The notes under the pieces were generated by a model. The model ran no database searches. It saw only the letters and a program-made list of their open reading frames with translations, and was not told the DNA's origin. Shown here piece after piece: positions 43,605 through 52,740 of a stretch of DNA of 53,556 nucleotides. The first letter of the stretch is position 1. Each line of letters starts with the position of its first letter. The translations under genes were made by a program, and so were the position numbers. Origin of the DNA: JAISGQ01 sp964500965 (GTDB taxonomy: Bacteria; Bacillota; Clostridia; Oscillospirales; Acutalibacteraceae); contig CAZCQZ010000010.1 of assembly GCA_964500965.1 (NCBI GenBank), positions 1 to 53,556 of the forward strand. The letters are read 5' to 3'.

Positions 43605-43633
43605 TTGTAAAATCGGATTTAAAGTAATATAAT
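43605..43633 (+). promoter_or_regulatory. Sigma-A promoter for pfkA
   Basis: TTGTAA (43605-43610) and a consensus TATAAT (43628-43633) are 17 bp apart, 41 bp upstream of the ATG at 43675. Confidence 0.65.
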
Positions 43634-43674
43634 AACATCATATTGTGAAAAAACTTAATGAAGGGAAAGTCGTT

Positions 43675-44760
43675 ATGCTGTTCGGCAAAAAGAAAAAAGC
43701 TGAGCCTGCGGCTCAGATAGAACATATTTCAGAAACGGAGGAGCAAAAGGTGGAAAATGTTAAGAAAGACAGAATCGCAGTATTAACAAGCGGCGGTGAT
43801 GCACCGGGCATGAATGCGGCGGTAAGAGCCGTAGTCCGTTCGGGAATCGAGGCAGGTTTTGAAGTTGTCGGTTTTTACAGAGGCTACAACGGTCTCTTGA
43901 ACTGCGAAGAAAACGTTGACTATAAGCTTATGGATCTCAGAAGCGTTTCCGATATTATTCAACACGGCGGTACAATGCTGTGCACAGCCAGAAGCCCGGA
44001 GTATAACACTCCGGAGGGTGTTGAAAAAGCGGCTGCCAACTGTGATAAGCTCGGTATCAAGGGGCTTGTTGTAATCGGCGGTGACGGCTCATTCAGAGGT
44101 GCTCTTGACCTTGCTAGAAAGGGTATTTCCTGCGTGGGAATCCCCGGCACAATTGACAATGATATTGCGTGCAGTGAATATACAATCGGATTTGATACCT
44201 CCTGTAATACTGCAATGCGAATGGTAGACAACCTTAGAGATACCGCCGAATCTCACGACAGATGCAGCGTTGTTGAGGTTATGGGCAGACATGCAGGCTA
44301 CATTGCCGTTCATACAGGTATTGCCTGCGGAGCTACCGCTATACTGATTCCCGAACAGGATATTGACCTTGAGAAAGACGTTATCGGGCCGATTCGCGAA
44401 GCTCAGGCAACAGGCAAACAGCACTTCATAATCATTGTAGCCGAGGGCGTAGCTTTCGACCACCCCGACCTCGGAGGTGTTGAGGGCATTGCAAAGTATA
44501 TTCAGGCAAAAACCGGTATTGAATCCCGTGCAACCATTCTCGGTCACGTTCAGCGCGGCGGTTCTCCCACAGTACGCGACAGAGTAACTGCGTCGGAGCT
44601 GGGTTACAAGGCTGTAGAACTTATCGCAAACGGCTGTAAGAGCAGAGTTGTAGCAGTCAAGGAAAACAAAATCGTTGACTACGATATCGAAGAAGCACTT
44701 GCAATGAAAAAGTCTCTTGACCTTGAGCTTGTGAATATTGCAAAGGTTGTTTCAAAGTAA
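43675..44760 (+). CDS. pfkA: ATP-dependent 6-phosphofructokinase
   Basis: This 361-residue protein contains a complete PfkA domain: LTSGGDAPGMNAAVRA, GGDGSFRGA, the catalytic GTIDND and the GRHAGYIA region. It phosphorylates fructose 6-phosphate in glycolysis. Gly at the position after GGD (GGDG) is the ATP-type marker. A 25-residue charged N-terminal extension (MLFGKKKKAEPAA...) precedes the normal start; an alternative GTG at 43750, with GGAGG 8 bp upstream, would give 336 residues, close to the family's usual length. Both starts have a plausible site, so either or both may be used. It follows dnaE with its own promoter and ends at a strong terminator. Confidence 0.94.
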   Translation: MLFGKKKKAEPAAQIEHISETEEQKVENVKKDRIAVLTSGGDAPGMNAAVRAVVRSGIEAGFEVVGFYRGYNGLLNCEENVDYKLMDLRSVSDIIQHGGTMLCTARSPEYNTPEGVEKAAANCDKLGIKGLVVIGGDGSFRGALDLARKGISCVGIPGTIDNDIACSEYTIGFDTSCNTAMRMVDNLRDTAESHDRCSVVEVMGRHAGYIAVHTGIACGATAILIPEQDIDLEKDVIGPIREAQATGKQHFIIIVAEGVAFDHPDLGGVEGIAKYIQAKTGIESRATILGHVQRGGSPTVRDRVTASELGYKAVELIANGCKSRVVAVKENKIVDYDIEEALAMKKSLDLELVNIAKVVSK

Positions 44761-44767
44761 CCGCATG

Positions 44768-44797
44768 GCGGAGGTCATTTTGACCTCCGCTTAATTT
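44768..44797 (+). terminator. Rho-independent terminator of pfkA
   Basis: GCGGAGGTCA (44768-44777) and TGACCTCCGC (44781-44790) form a perfect 10 bp GC-rich stem with a 3-base loop, followed by TTAATTT. Confidence 0.88.
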
Positions 44798-44868
44798 GTC
44801 TATATATACAAAATATTGTGCCGTGTCTCATCATGTTATCAAAATATAAACGAATTTCCTCCATTCAC

Positions 44869-44897
44869 TTGCAATTATTGCCATATACATTTAAAAT
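44869..44897 (+). promoter_or_regulatory. Sigma-A promoter of the pur operon
   Basis: TTGCAA (44869-44874) and TAAAAT (44892-44897) are 17 bp apart, 31 bp upstream of purE. The short leader has no room for a purine riboswitch, and I see none upstream. Confidence 0.55.
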
Positions 44898-44928
44898 ATA
44901 ACCATAACTTTTTTAGGAGAGTGTGTAA

Positions 44929-45432
44929 ATGTCTCAGTACAAGGTAGCCGTTATAATGGGCAGTGACAGTGATTTACCTGTCGTAGCTCCGGCAATTACG
45001 ACCCTCAGACAGTACGGCATTGAGGTCGAAGCACGTGTAATGTCCGCGCACAGAACTCCGGAGCTTGCAGCCGAGTTTGCATCAAAGGCAAGAGAAAACG
45101 GATTCGGAGTAATCATTGCCGCAGCCGGAAAAGCGGCTCATCTTGCAGGTGCGCTTGCGGCAAATACTACGCTTCCGGTAATCGGTATACCGGTCAAGTC
45201 ATCGACTCTTGACGGACTTGACGCACTGCTTGCCACAGTGCAGATGCCACAGGGAATACCTGTTGCGACAGTTGCCATAGACGGTGCGGCAAATGCGGCA
45301 ATACTTGCGGTGCAGATTCTTGCCGTTTCCGATACGGTACTTGAAGAAAAGCTTGCACAGATGAAAGCGGATATGGCTGTCGGCGTTGAAAGAAAAGATG
45401 AACAGCTTCAGCGCAAAATTGCCGAGCTTTAA
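44929..45432 (+). CDS. purE: N5-carboxyaminoimidazole ribonucleotide mutase
   Basis: This 167-residue protein is class I PurE. MGSDSDLPVV binds the phosphate, SAHRTPE supplies the catalytic His, and AAAGKAAHLAGALA follows. It moves the carboxyl group from N5-CAIR to make CAIR in purine synthesis. AGGAGAG precedes the ATG. It starts purE-purM-purN-purH-purD. A purK gene, which would supply N5-CAIR, is not in the window. Confidence 0.94.
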   Translation: MSQYKVAVIMGSDSDLPVVAPAITTLRQYGIEVEARVMSAHRTPELAAEFASKARENGFGVIIAAAGKAAHLAGALAANTTLPVIGIPVKSSTLDGLDALLATVQMPQGIPVATVAIDGAANAAILAVQILAVSDTVLEEKLAQMKADMAVGVERKDEQLQRKIAEL

Positions 45433-45465
45433 GGGATAAGAAATATTATTTGGAGGTATAAACCT

Positions 45466-46500
45466 ATGGATAGTTTCAGCAACAGCTACAAAGATGCCGG
45501 TGTTGACGTAACCGCAGGCTACAAAGCAGTTGAGCTTATGAAGCGGCACGTTGAAAGAACGCGCATACCGGGTGTTCTTTCCGGAATCGGCGGTTTCGGC
45601 GGACTTTTTGCACCGAATCTCAGCGGTATCAAAGAGCCTGTTCTGGTTTCCGGTACTGACGGTGTCGGCACAAAGCTTAAAATTGCATTCCTTATGAATA
45701 AGCATGACACAATAGGAATTGACTGTGTTGCGATGTGTGCCAACGATGTAGCGTGCAGTGGTGCGCAGCCGTTGTTCTTTCTTGACTATCTCGCAGTCGG
45801 CAAAAATTATCCTGAACGTGTGGCAGAAATTGTCGGCGGCGTAGCAGAGGGCTGTGTGAGAGCCGGTTGTGCTCTTATCGGCGGTGAAACCGCAGAAATG
45901 CCCGGCTTCTATCCGATTGACGAATATGACCTTGCAGGCTTCTGCGTAGGTCTCGGTGATAAGGACAAGCTTATTGATTCCGGAAGAATTACGGTCGGCG
46001 ATGTGCTTGTAGGCGTTGCCTCATCAGGTCTGCACAGCAACGGATATTCTCTTGTGCGGCACATTCTCCGTGTCAACGAAGAAAAGCTGCGCCTTGTTAT
46101 AGACGACATCGGCAGACCTCTCGGTGAGGAGCTTCTTGAGCCTACAAAAATGTACGTAAAGCCTGTGCTTGATCTTATTTCAAAGGTGAATGTTCACGGT
46201 ATTTCCAATATTACCGGCGGCGGCTTCTATGAAAATATTCCCAGAATGCTGTCTGAGGGGCAGTGCGCAAAGGTACAGCAGAGCAATGTTAATGTTCTGC
46301 CTATCTTCAATATTCTTCAGAGCATAGGAAGAATCGACGACCACGATATGTACAACACATTTAATATGGGCGTCGGACTTGTTGTCGCAGTTGCACCTGA
46401 GGACGTTGACAAAACAATTTCCGTTCTTAAAGAAAACGGCGAAAACGCTTATGTAATCGGTGAAATTGCCGAGGGTGAGCGCAGGGTAGAGATGCTATGA
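45466..46500 (+). CDS. purM: Phosphoribosylformylglycinamidine cyclo-ligase
   Basis: This 344-residue ATP-dependent ligase makes aminoimidazole ribonucleotide from FGAM. The family motifs SGTDGVGTKLK and GGETAEMPGFY are present, and the length is normal. It is 33 bp after purE and overlaps purN by 4 bp (ATGA). Confidence 0.96.
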   Translation: MDSFSNSYKDAGVDVTAGYKAVELMKRHVERTRIPGVLSGIGGFGGLFAPNLSGIKEPVLVSGTDGVGTKLKIAFLMNKHDTIGIDCVAMCANDVACSGAQPLFFLDYLAVGKNYPERVAEIVGGVAEGCVRAGCALIGGETAEMPGFYPIDEYDLAGFCVGLGDKDKLIDSGRITVGDVLVGVASSGLHSNGYSLVRHILRVNEEKLRLVIDDIGRPLGEELLEPTKMYVKPVLDLISKVNVHGISNITGGGFYENIPRMLSEGQCAKVQQSNVNVLPIFNILQSIGRIDDHDMYNTFNMGVGLVVAVAPEDVDKTISVLKENGENAYVIGEIAEGERRVEML

Positions 46501-47108
46501 GAATAGTTGTTCTTGTTTCCGGCGGCGGTACAAATTTGCAGGCGTTAATTGACGCGCAAAAGCGCGGCGAGCTTGGCGGAAATATAGTCGGCGTTATTGC
46601 AAGCAAGCCGGGCGTATACGCTTTGGAAAGAGCCGCCCTTAACGGCATTCCGTCCGCTGTGGTTTCAAAAAAAGAGCTTGCGGATCGCTATGATGACGTT
46701 TTGCTCGAAAGCATTGAAAATTATAAGCCCGACCTGATTGTTCTGGCAGGCTTCCTGAGTATTCTCAGCCGGAGTATAACCGATAAGTATGCAAACAGAA
46801 TTATAAATGTTCACCCTGCATTGATTCCGTCCTTTTGCGGAAAGGGCTTTTACGGCTTAAAGGTGCATGAGGCGGCTTTAGAATACGGAGTAAAGGTCAC
46901 AGGCGCGACAGTGCATTTCGTCAATGAAATTCCCGACGGCGGCGCGATTATTTTTCAGAAAGCCGTAGATATTATGCCCGACGACACCCCGGAAACACTT
47001 CAAAAAAGGGTAATGGAGCAGGCAGAATGGATATTGCTTCCAAAGGCAGTAAGGCTTTTCTGCGAAGGGAAAATTAAAGTTAACGGTAATAAAGTCACAA
47101 TAATGTAA
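46497..47108 (+). CDS. purN: Phosphoribosylglycinamide formyltransferase
   Basis: This 203-residue enzyme transfers a formyl group from 10-formyl-THF to GAR. It shows SGGGTNLQALI at the N-terminus, the catalytic Asn-His in NVHPALIPSF, and the Asp in VNEIPDGG. Its ATG overlaps the purM stop in ATGA, so translation is coupled. Confidence 0.95.
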   Translation: MRIVVLVSGGGTNLQALIDAQKRGELGGNIVGVIASKPGVYALERAALNGIPSAVVSKKELADRYDDVLLESIENYKPDLIVLAGFLSILSRSITDKYANRIINVHPALIPSFCGKGFYGLKVHEAALEYGVKVTGATVHFVNEIPDGGAIIFQKAVDIMPDDTPETLQKRVMEQAEWILLPKAVRLFCEGKIKVNGNKVTIM

Positions 47109-47122
47109 AGGAGATACATAAA

Positions 47123-48676
47123 ATGAAGAAAAGAGCTTTAATCAGCGTTTCCGACAAGACCGGCTGTGTCGATTTTGCAAGACGTCTTAATGCACTCGGT
47201 TATGAAGTTGTTTCAACCGGCGGCACTGCAAAAGCGATTGCGGCAGAGGGCATACCCGTAACGGAGGTTTCCGATATTACAGGATTCCCCGAATGTCTTG
47301 ACGGTAGAGTAAAAACGCTTCACCCCATGATTCATGCCGGTGTTCTTGCAATGCGTTCTAATCCCGAACACATGAAGCAGATTGAGGAGCTTGGAGTAAC
47401 ACCTATTGATGTTGTGGCTATAAATCTTTATCCCTTTAAGGCTACGATTTTAAAGCAGCCTGCTGTATCTCTTGAAGAAGCGATTGAAAATATTGATATT
47501 GGCGGACCGACCATGATACGTGCCGCCGCTAAAAACTGGCAGGACGTTGCCGTGGTTGTTGACCCTGCCGATTATGAAACCGTTGCCGCAGAGCTTGAAG
47601 CAAAGGGTGAAGTTGCAAGAGAAACCAAATTCCGCCTTGCGGGAAAGGTTTTCGAGCACACAGCTCAGTATGATGCTCTGATAAACAATTACCTCAGAGA
47701 AGCCAGAGGAGAAACCCCGTTTACGCAGACATTTACAAGAACATACGAAAAGGTGCAGGAGATGCGTTACGGCGAGAATCCTCATCAGGCTGCGGCTTTC
47801 TATCGTGAGATAGGAAATCGCACAAATTGTCTTGATGCCGCACGTCAGCTTCACGGTAAGGAGCTTTCATACAACAACATCAACGATGCAAACGGTGCAC
47901 TTGACGTACTTAAAGAGTTTGGTACGGAGAAGCCCTGTGCGGTAGCTGTAAAGCACGCAAATCCCTGCGGTGTCGGCACAGGCGAAACACTGTACGAAGC
48001 ATATATGAACGCCTACAACAGTGACCCGGTTTCCATTTTCGGCGGTATTGTCGCGCTTAACCGTGAGGTTGATGAGGCTACAGCGACAGAGCTTGCAAAG
48101 ATTTTCCTTGAAATTATAATTGCTCCCTCATTTACCGATAAGGCACTTGAGCTTCTTACTGTAAAAAAGAATATCAGACTTCTTGAATTGCCCGATTGCG
48201 CAAAGGCAAATGACAGCACTATGCTTGATATGAAGAAAGTTGCAGGCGGTTTGCTGGTACAGCAGCTTGATACCGAGCTTATGAACGAGGAAGACCTCAA
48301 GGTTGTTACAAAGCGTCAGCCGACCGATGCTGAAATGGAACAGCTTCGCTTTGCGTGGCGCGTTGTTAAGCACGTAAAGTCCAACGGTATTTGCCTTGTG
48401 GCGAACAACGGCACTGTCGGAGTAGGTCCCGGACAGACCAACAGAATCACCGCTTTGGAGCTTGCAATTAAGTACGCAGGCGACAGAGCCAACGGCTCGG
48501 TTATGGGCAGTGATGCGTTTTTCCCGTTCCCCGACTGCGTTGAAGCGGCTGCAAAGGCAGGTATAACGGCAATTATTCAGCCGGGCGGCTCTGTTAAAGA
48601 CCAGGAATCCATTGATGCATGCGATAAATACGGCATCGCAATGGTATTTACAGGTATGCGCCATTTCAAGCATTAA
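47123..48676 (+). CDS. purH: Bifunctional AICAR transformylase / IMP cyclohydrolase
   Basis: This 517-residue enzyme carries out the last two steps to IMP. The N-terminal MGS-like cyclohydrolase domain (ISVSDKTG, STGGTAKAI, DGRVKTLHP) covers about residues 1-195. The C-terminal transformylase includes the catalytic Lys-His of VKHANPCGVG and ends with AMVFTGMRHFKH. Length and motifs are normal. Confidence 0.97.
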   Translation: MKKRALISVSDKTGCVDFARRLNALGYEVVSTGGTAKAIAAEGIPVTEVSDITGFPECLDGRVKTLHPMIHAGVLAMRSNPEHMKQIEELGVTPIDVVAINLYPFKATILKQPAVSLEEAIENIDIGGPTMIRAAAKNWQDVAVVVDPADYETVAAELEAKGEVARETKFRLAGKVFEHTAQYDALINNYLREARGETPFTQTFTRTYEKVQEMRYGENPHQAAAFYREIGNRTNCLDAARQLHGKELSYNNINDANGALDVLKEFGTEKPCAVAVKHANPCGVGTGETLYEAYMNAYNSDPVSIFGGIVALNREVDEATATELAKIFLEIIIAPSFTDKALELLTVKKNIRLLELPDCAKANDSTMLDMKKVAGGLLVQQLDTELMNEEDLKVVTKRQPTDAEMEQLRFAWRVVKHVKSNGICLVANNGTVGVGPGQTNRITALELAIKYAGDRANGSVMGSDAFFPFPDCVEAAAKAGITAIIQPGGSVKDQESIDACDKYGIAMVFTGMRHFKH

Positions 48677-48688
48677 AGGAGTGGGCAT

Positions 48689-49960
48689 ATGAAAATACTT
48701 GTTGTCGGCGGTGGCGGTAGAGAGCACGCGATTATACGCAAGCTCAAGGAAAGCCCACGTGTTGATAAAATTTACTGCACTCCCGGAAACGGCGGTATCG
48801 GCAGAGATGCAGAATGTTTTGATATTGCCGCAACCGATATTGATTCGGTGGTTGCATTGGCGAAAAAGCTTTGCGTTGACTGCGTATTCGTTGCGCCGGA
48901 CGATCCTCTTGTAATGGGGATGGTGGACGTGCTGAACGAAAACGGAATCCGTGCTTTCGGACCTGCAAAAAACGCTGCAATTATTGAGGGCAGTAAGGTT
49001 TTTTCAAAGGAGTTTATGAAGCGAAACGGCATTCCCAGTGCCGATTACGAAGTTTTTTCCGATTTTGAACGTGCAATTGCCTATATTAAGTCGCATAATT
49101 GCTATCCTACGGTTGTAAAGGCGGACGGCTTGGCACTCGGAAAAGGCGTAATTATCGCGGAAAACGAGGAACAAGCTATTGATGCCGTTCGTTCCATCAT
49201 GGAAGACAGGGTTTTCGGCGCTTCCGGCAATAACATTGTTATTGAGGAGTTTTTGAAAGGACCTGAGGTTTCGGTTCTTGCATTTACTGACGGCGAAACC
49301 GTATGTCCGATGATTTCATCAATGGACCATAAACGGGCTCTTGACGGCAATAAGGGATTGAATACAGGCGGCATGGGAACAATTGCGCCCAATCCGTGGT
49401 ATACAGATGATATTGCCGAACGATGCATGAATGAAATTTTCATTCCGACAGTTGAATGTATGCGCAAAGAGGGCAGACGTTTCAAAGGCTGTCTGTATTT
49501 CGGACTCATGCTGACTGAGCAGGGACCAAAGGTTATCGAATACAATTGCCGTTTCGGCGACCCGGAAACTCAGGTCGTATTGCCGATGCTTGATACCGAT
49601 TTGGCTGACATTGTCGATGCGGTTATTGACGAACGCCTTTCAGATGTCGATATTAAGTGGAAAAACGGTGCATGTGCCTGTGTTGTTATGGCTTCGGGAG
49701 GTTATCCCAAATCATATCCGAAAGGAATTGAAATCAAAGGGCTTAATGATAACGGTCAAGTGGAAAATGCCACTGTTTACCACGCCGGGACTGCTATAAA
49801 GGATAATTGCTTTACAACGAATGGAGGGCGTGTTCTCGGTGTTACGGCAAATGCCGCAACTCTCGATGAAGCTCTTGATAAGGCATATAATGCGGTTGAA
49901 AAGATTTCTTTTGACGGTGCACACTACAGAACCGACATAGGCAGAGCTTATAAAGCATAA
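48689..49960 (+). CDS. purD: Phosphoribosylamine-glycine ligase
   Basis: This 423-residue ATP-grasp enzyme joins glycine to phosphoribosylamine. It shows the N-terminal GGGGREHA, ATP-grasp VVKADGLALGKGV, and NCRFGDPETQVVLP near residue 288. It ends the pur operon; purF and purC are not nearby. A terminator follows. Confidence 0.97.
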   Translation: MKILVVGGGGREHAIIRKLKESPRVDKIYCTPGNGGIGRDAECFDIAATDIDSVVALAKKLCVDCVFVAPDDPLVMGMVDVLNENGIRAFGPAKNAAIIEGSKVFSKEFMKRNGIPSADYEVFSDFERAIAYIKSHNCYPTVVKADGLALGKGVIIAENEEQAIDAVRSIMEDRVFGASGNNIVIEEFLKGPEVSVLAFTDGETVCPMISSMDHKRALDGNKGLNTGGMGTIAPNPWYTDDIAERCMNEIFIPTVECMRKEGRRFKGCLYFGLMLTEQGPKVIEYNCRFGDPETQVVLPMLDTDLADIVDAVIDERLSDVDIKWKNGACACVVMASGGYPKSYPKGIEIKGLNDNGQVENATVYHAGTAIKDNCFTTNGGRVLGVTANAATLDEALDKAYNAVEKISFDGAHYRTDIGRAYKA

Positions 49961-49966
49961 ATATTG

Positions 49967-50010
49967 GGAGCGGCAAAAAGCGGAAGCTATAGCCGCTCCT
50001 ATCTTTTTCA
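49967..50010 (+). terminator. Terminator of the pur operon
   Basis: GGAGCGGC (49967-49974) and GCCGCTCC (49992-49999) pair perfectly, followed by TATCTTTTTC. Confidence 0.85.
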
Positions 50011-50099
50011 ACCTGTTTGAATTGCGCGTGTTCTTTTTCAATATTTAAGATTTTCGTTAAACAGTCGCATAACATTCCGAAAAAATTTTTCGCAAAATA

Positions 50100-50128
50100 T
50101 TGATACCATGCACAATATGTGCTATAAT
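50100..50128 (+). promoter_or_regulatory. Strong sigma-A promoter of the SPFH/TPM cluster
   Basis: TTGATA (50100-50105) and a consensus TATAAT (50123-50128) are 17 bp apart, 58 bp upstream of the ATG at 50186. Confidence 0.72.
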
Positions 50129-50136
50129 TTCGACAA

Positions 50137-50156
50137 TAAGCGTAGCGTTACGCTTA
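50137..50156. promoter_or_regulatory. Perfect inverted repeat at the transcription start of the SPFH/TPM cluster
   Basis: TAAGCGTA-GCGT-TACGCTTA has 8 bp arms and begins about 9 bp after the -10 element. It could be an operator or a stabilising 5' stem-loop in the mRNA. Confidence 0.5.
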
Positions 50157-50185
50157 ATTAACTTTTTAAAGAGAGGGAATTATTT

Positions 50186-51502
50186 ATGGGATTGATTAAA
50201 GCTGCAATAGGCGCATTGGGCGGTACTCTTGCCGACCAGTGGAAGGAATTTTTTTACTGCGATGCTATCCCCAAGGATATTCTTGTAGTACGCGGAAAAA
50301 AGCAGTCAAATTCAAGAACGTCAAACACAAAGGGTCATGATAACGTTATCACCAACGGTTCGGGCATTGCCGTTGCAGACGGTCAGTGTATGATTATCGT
50401 TGAGCAGGGTAAGGTTGTTGAGGTCTGTGCAGAGCCCGGTCAGTTTACCTATGACAACACCATTGCTCCCAGTATTTTTGCCGGTAAGCTCGGTCAGGGC
50501 ATTGTTAACACATTCAAGGAAATCGGCAAGAGATTTACTTACGGCGGCGATACCGCAGTAGACCAGAGAGTTTATTATTTCAACATCAAAGAGCTTATTG
50601 ACAATAAGTTCGGTACTGCAAATCCGATACCGTTCCGTGTCGTTGACAGAAATATCAATCTTGATGTTGATGTTTCCGTTCGTTGCAACGGTGTTTATTC
50701 CTATAAGATTGTTGACCCGATTCTGTTCTATACCAATGTTTGCGGAAACATTCAGCAGGATTATTCCAGAACGGAAATTGACAATCAGCTTAAAACAGAG
50801 TTCATCAGCGCTTTACAGCCTGCTTTTGCGAAGATTTCCGAAATGGAAATTCGTCCCAACGCACTGCCTGCACATGCCGAGGAGCTTTCTCAGGCAATGA
50901 ATGAGGCTCTTACCAAGAAATGGACAGAGCTTCGCGGTATTGCTGTTGTATCAATTGCGATGAATCCTATCACTCTGCCGGAAGAAGATGCGGAGATGAT
51001 AAAGCAGGCACAGCGTACCGCTATGATGAAAGACCCCACAATGGCGGCGGCAACCCTTGTGGGTGCTCAGGCAGACGCAATGAAAGCAGCGGCTTCAAAC
51101 GAAGCAGGAGCCATGACCGGATTTATGGGTATGGGCTTCGCACAGCAGCAGGGCGGCATGAACGCACAGAGTCTGTATCAGATGGGCGCGGCACAGCAGC
51201 AGTCTCAGCCTGTACAGCCTAAAGCTTCCGCACCGGAGAACGGCTGGGTTTGCACCTGCGGAACAACCAATACAGGTAAGTTCTGCCTTGAGTGCGGCAA
51301 GCAGAAGCCTGCCGACGGTTGGCAGTGTGCATGTGGTGCTGTAAACAAAGGCAAGTTCTGCTCGGAATGCGGTAAACCGAAGCCTGCCGATGCACTGCTT
51401 TACAAGTGCGATAAATGCGGCTGGGAGCCTGAAGACCCCTCAAAGCCCCCGAAGTTCTGCCCCGAATGCGGAGACCCCTTTGACGAAAAGGACGTTAAAT
51501 AA
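50186..51502 (+). CDS. SPFH-domain protein with C-terminal zinc ribbons (YdjI-like)
   Basis: In this 438-residue protein, residues about 25-290 form an SPFH/band-7-like domain of the YdjI (virion-core-like) family. A Gln/Ala/Met-rich linker follows (about 290-345). Three zinc-ribbon modules end it: CTCGTTNTGKFCLECG, CACGAVNKGKFCSECG and CDKCGWE...FCPECG. It has no clear membrane helix. In Bacillus the ydjFGHI operon, including ydjI, is tied to PspA and cell-envelope stress; here the neighbours are YdjG- and YdjH-like but no pspA gene is present in the window. It has a strong promoter and a perfect inverted repeat in its leader. Confidence 0.85.
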   Translation: MGLIKAAIGALGGTLADQWKEFFYCDAIPKDILVVRGKKQSNSRTSNTKGHDNVITNGSGIAVADGQCMIIVEQGKVVEVCAEPGQFTYDNTIAPSIFAGKLGQGIVNTFKEIGKRFTYGGDTAVDQRVYYFNIKELIDNKFGTANPIPFRVVDRNINLDVDVSVRCNGVYSYKIVDPILFYTNVCGNIQQDYSRTEIDNQLKTEFISALQPAFAKISEMEIRPNALPAHAEELSQAMNEALTKKWTELRGIAVVSIAMNPITLPEEDAEMIKQAQRTAMMKDPTMAAATLVGAQADAMKAAASNEAGAMTGFMGMGFAQQQGGMNAQSLYQMGAAQQQSQPVQPKASAPENGWVCTCGTTNTGKFCLECGKQKPADGWQCACGAVNKGKFCSECGKPKPADALLYKCDKCGWEPEDPSKPPKFCPECGDPFDEKDVK

Positions 51503-51523
51503 ATCCTCTGAATTTTAGTTTGA

Positions 51524-51551
51524 CAGGCTGTGCTATCACAAGCACAGCCTG
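51524..51551. terminator. Hairpin between the SPFH and zinc-ribbon genes
   Basis: CAGGCTGTGCT and AGCACAGCCTG form a perfect 11 bp stem around ATCACA. No T-tract follows. A second stem, ACAGATG (51571-51577) with CATCTGT (51597-51603), lies downstream. Together they may lower expression of the two distal genes or stabilise the first mRNA segment. Confidence 0.5.
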
Positions 51552-51639
51552 CGAGCGACTGCACCGTATAACAGATGTCCTCGTTTTTTGCGTGGTCATC
51601 TGTGAATCGGTTAAATTTGTTAATTTAGGAGGATGAAAT

Positions 51640-52728
51640 TTGAGCCAGCTACTTCAATATAAATGTCCTGCCTGCGGCGGTGCTATTGAATTTAACAGCG
51701 GCACGCAGAAGATGCAGTGTCCCTTTTGCGATTCAGAGCTGGATGTGTCGGCTTTGCTGGAAAACGACAGTGCTCTGAGTGAAAATAATGAATCCGAAAT
51801 GAAGTGGGAAACCACTCCCTCTGCGGAATGGCAGCCCGGTGAGGCTGAGGGCATGAGGGTTTATGCCTGTCAGTCCTGCGGCGGTGAGGTTATCGGTGAC
51901 GAAACTCTTGCGGCAACGCAGTGTCCGTATTGCGGTAATAATGTCGTTATGAGCGGACAGTTTAAGGGCGATTTACGCCCGGATTATGTCATTCCCTTTA
52001 AGCTTTCAAAAGAAGAAGCTATTGCAGGTCTGAAACGGCATTTTGAGGGCAAAAAGCTTCTCCCGAAAGTTTTTAAGGACGAAAACCATATTGACGAAAT
52101 TAAAGGCATGTATGTTCCTGTTTGGCTGTTTGATACCGACGTTGATGCAAACATTCGCTACAGGGCAACACGTACAAGCGTATGGTCGGATTCACAGTTT
52201 AACTATACTGCAACAAGCTTTTTTGCCGTTAACAGAGCCGGTAATATCGGATTTGAAAGAGTTCCCGTTGACGGTTCAAGTAAGTTTCAGGACGAAATCA
52301 TGGAATCCATTGAGCCTTATGATTTCAAGGAAGCTGTGGATTTTCAGACTGCATACCTTGCAGGTTACCTTGCCGATAGATATGATGTCACTTCCGAGGA
52401 CAGCATTTCCCGTGCAAATGAGCGCATAAAAGTGAGCACCGAGGAAGCTTTCCGTGATACGGTTAACGGCTACGCCAGTGTTGTTGCCGAAAAAACAAAT
52501 ATCAAGCTTTCAAACGGTCAGTGTAAGTATGCTCTTTATCCTGTGTGGATTCTTAATACCACATGGGAGGGTAATTCCTACATATTCGCGATGAATGGTC
52601 AAACCGGTAAATTTGTCGGTGATTTGCCCTGCGACAAAAAAGCCTATTGGAAATATTTTTGGACGATTGCCGCTGCCTGTACAGCAGGTATCCTGCTTCT
52701 TGCGTGGCTGTTTTTCCTGCTGTTTTAG
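51640..52728 (+). CDS. Zinc-ribbon membrane protein (YdjG-like)
   Basis: This 362-residue protein opens with two zinc ribbons: CPACGG with CPFC at residues about 8-28, and CQSCGG with CPYC at about 75-95. A long soluble domain of unknown fold follows, then one transmembrane helix near 340-360 at the extreme C-terminus. The start is TTG at 51640, fixed by AGGAGG 7 bp upstream and the conserved LLQYKCPACGG; an ATG at 51633 is in another frame. Its place between SPFH and TPM genes matches Bacillus ydjG. No enzymatic motif is visible. Confidence 0.82.
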   Translation: MSQLLQYKCPACGGAIEFNSGTQKMQCPFCDSELDVSALLENDSALSENNESEMKWETTPSAEWQPGEAEGMRVYACQSCGGEVIGDETLAATQCPYCGNNVVMSGQFKGDLRPDYVIPFKLSKEEAIAGLKRHFEGKKLLPKVFKDENHIDEIKGMYVPVWLFDTDVDANIRYRATRTSVWSDSQFNYTATSFFAVNRAGNIGFERVPVDGSSKFQDEIMESIEPYDFKEAVDFQTAYLAGYLADRYDVTSEDSISRANERIKVSTEEAFRDTVNGYASVVAEKTNIKLSNGQCKYALYPVWILNTTWEGNSYIFAMNGQTGKFVGDLPCDKKAYWKYFWTIAAACTAGILLLAWLFFLLF

Positions 52729-52740
52729 GAGGGTGCGGAC

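Noticed and set aside
44798..44928. Purine riboswitch or PurR box ahead of purE
   Set aside because: I found no conserved three-way-junction core, and the predicted leader is about 25-30 bases, too short for one.
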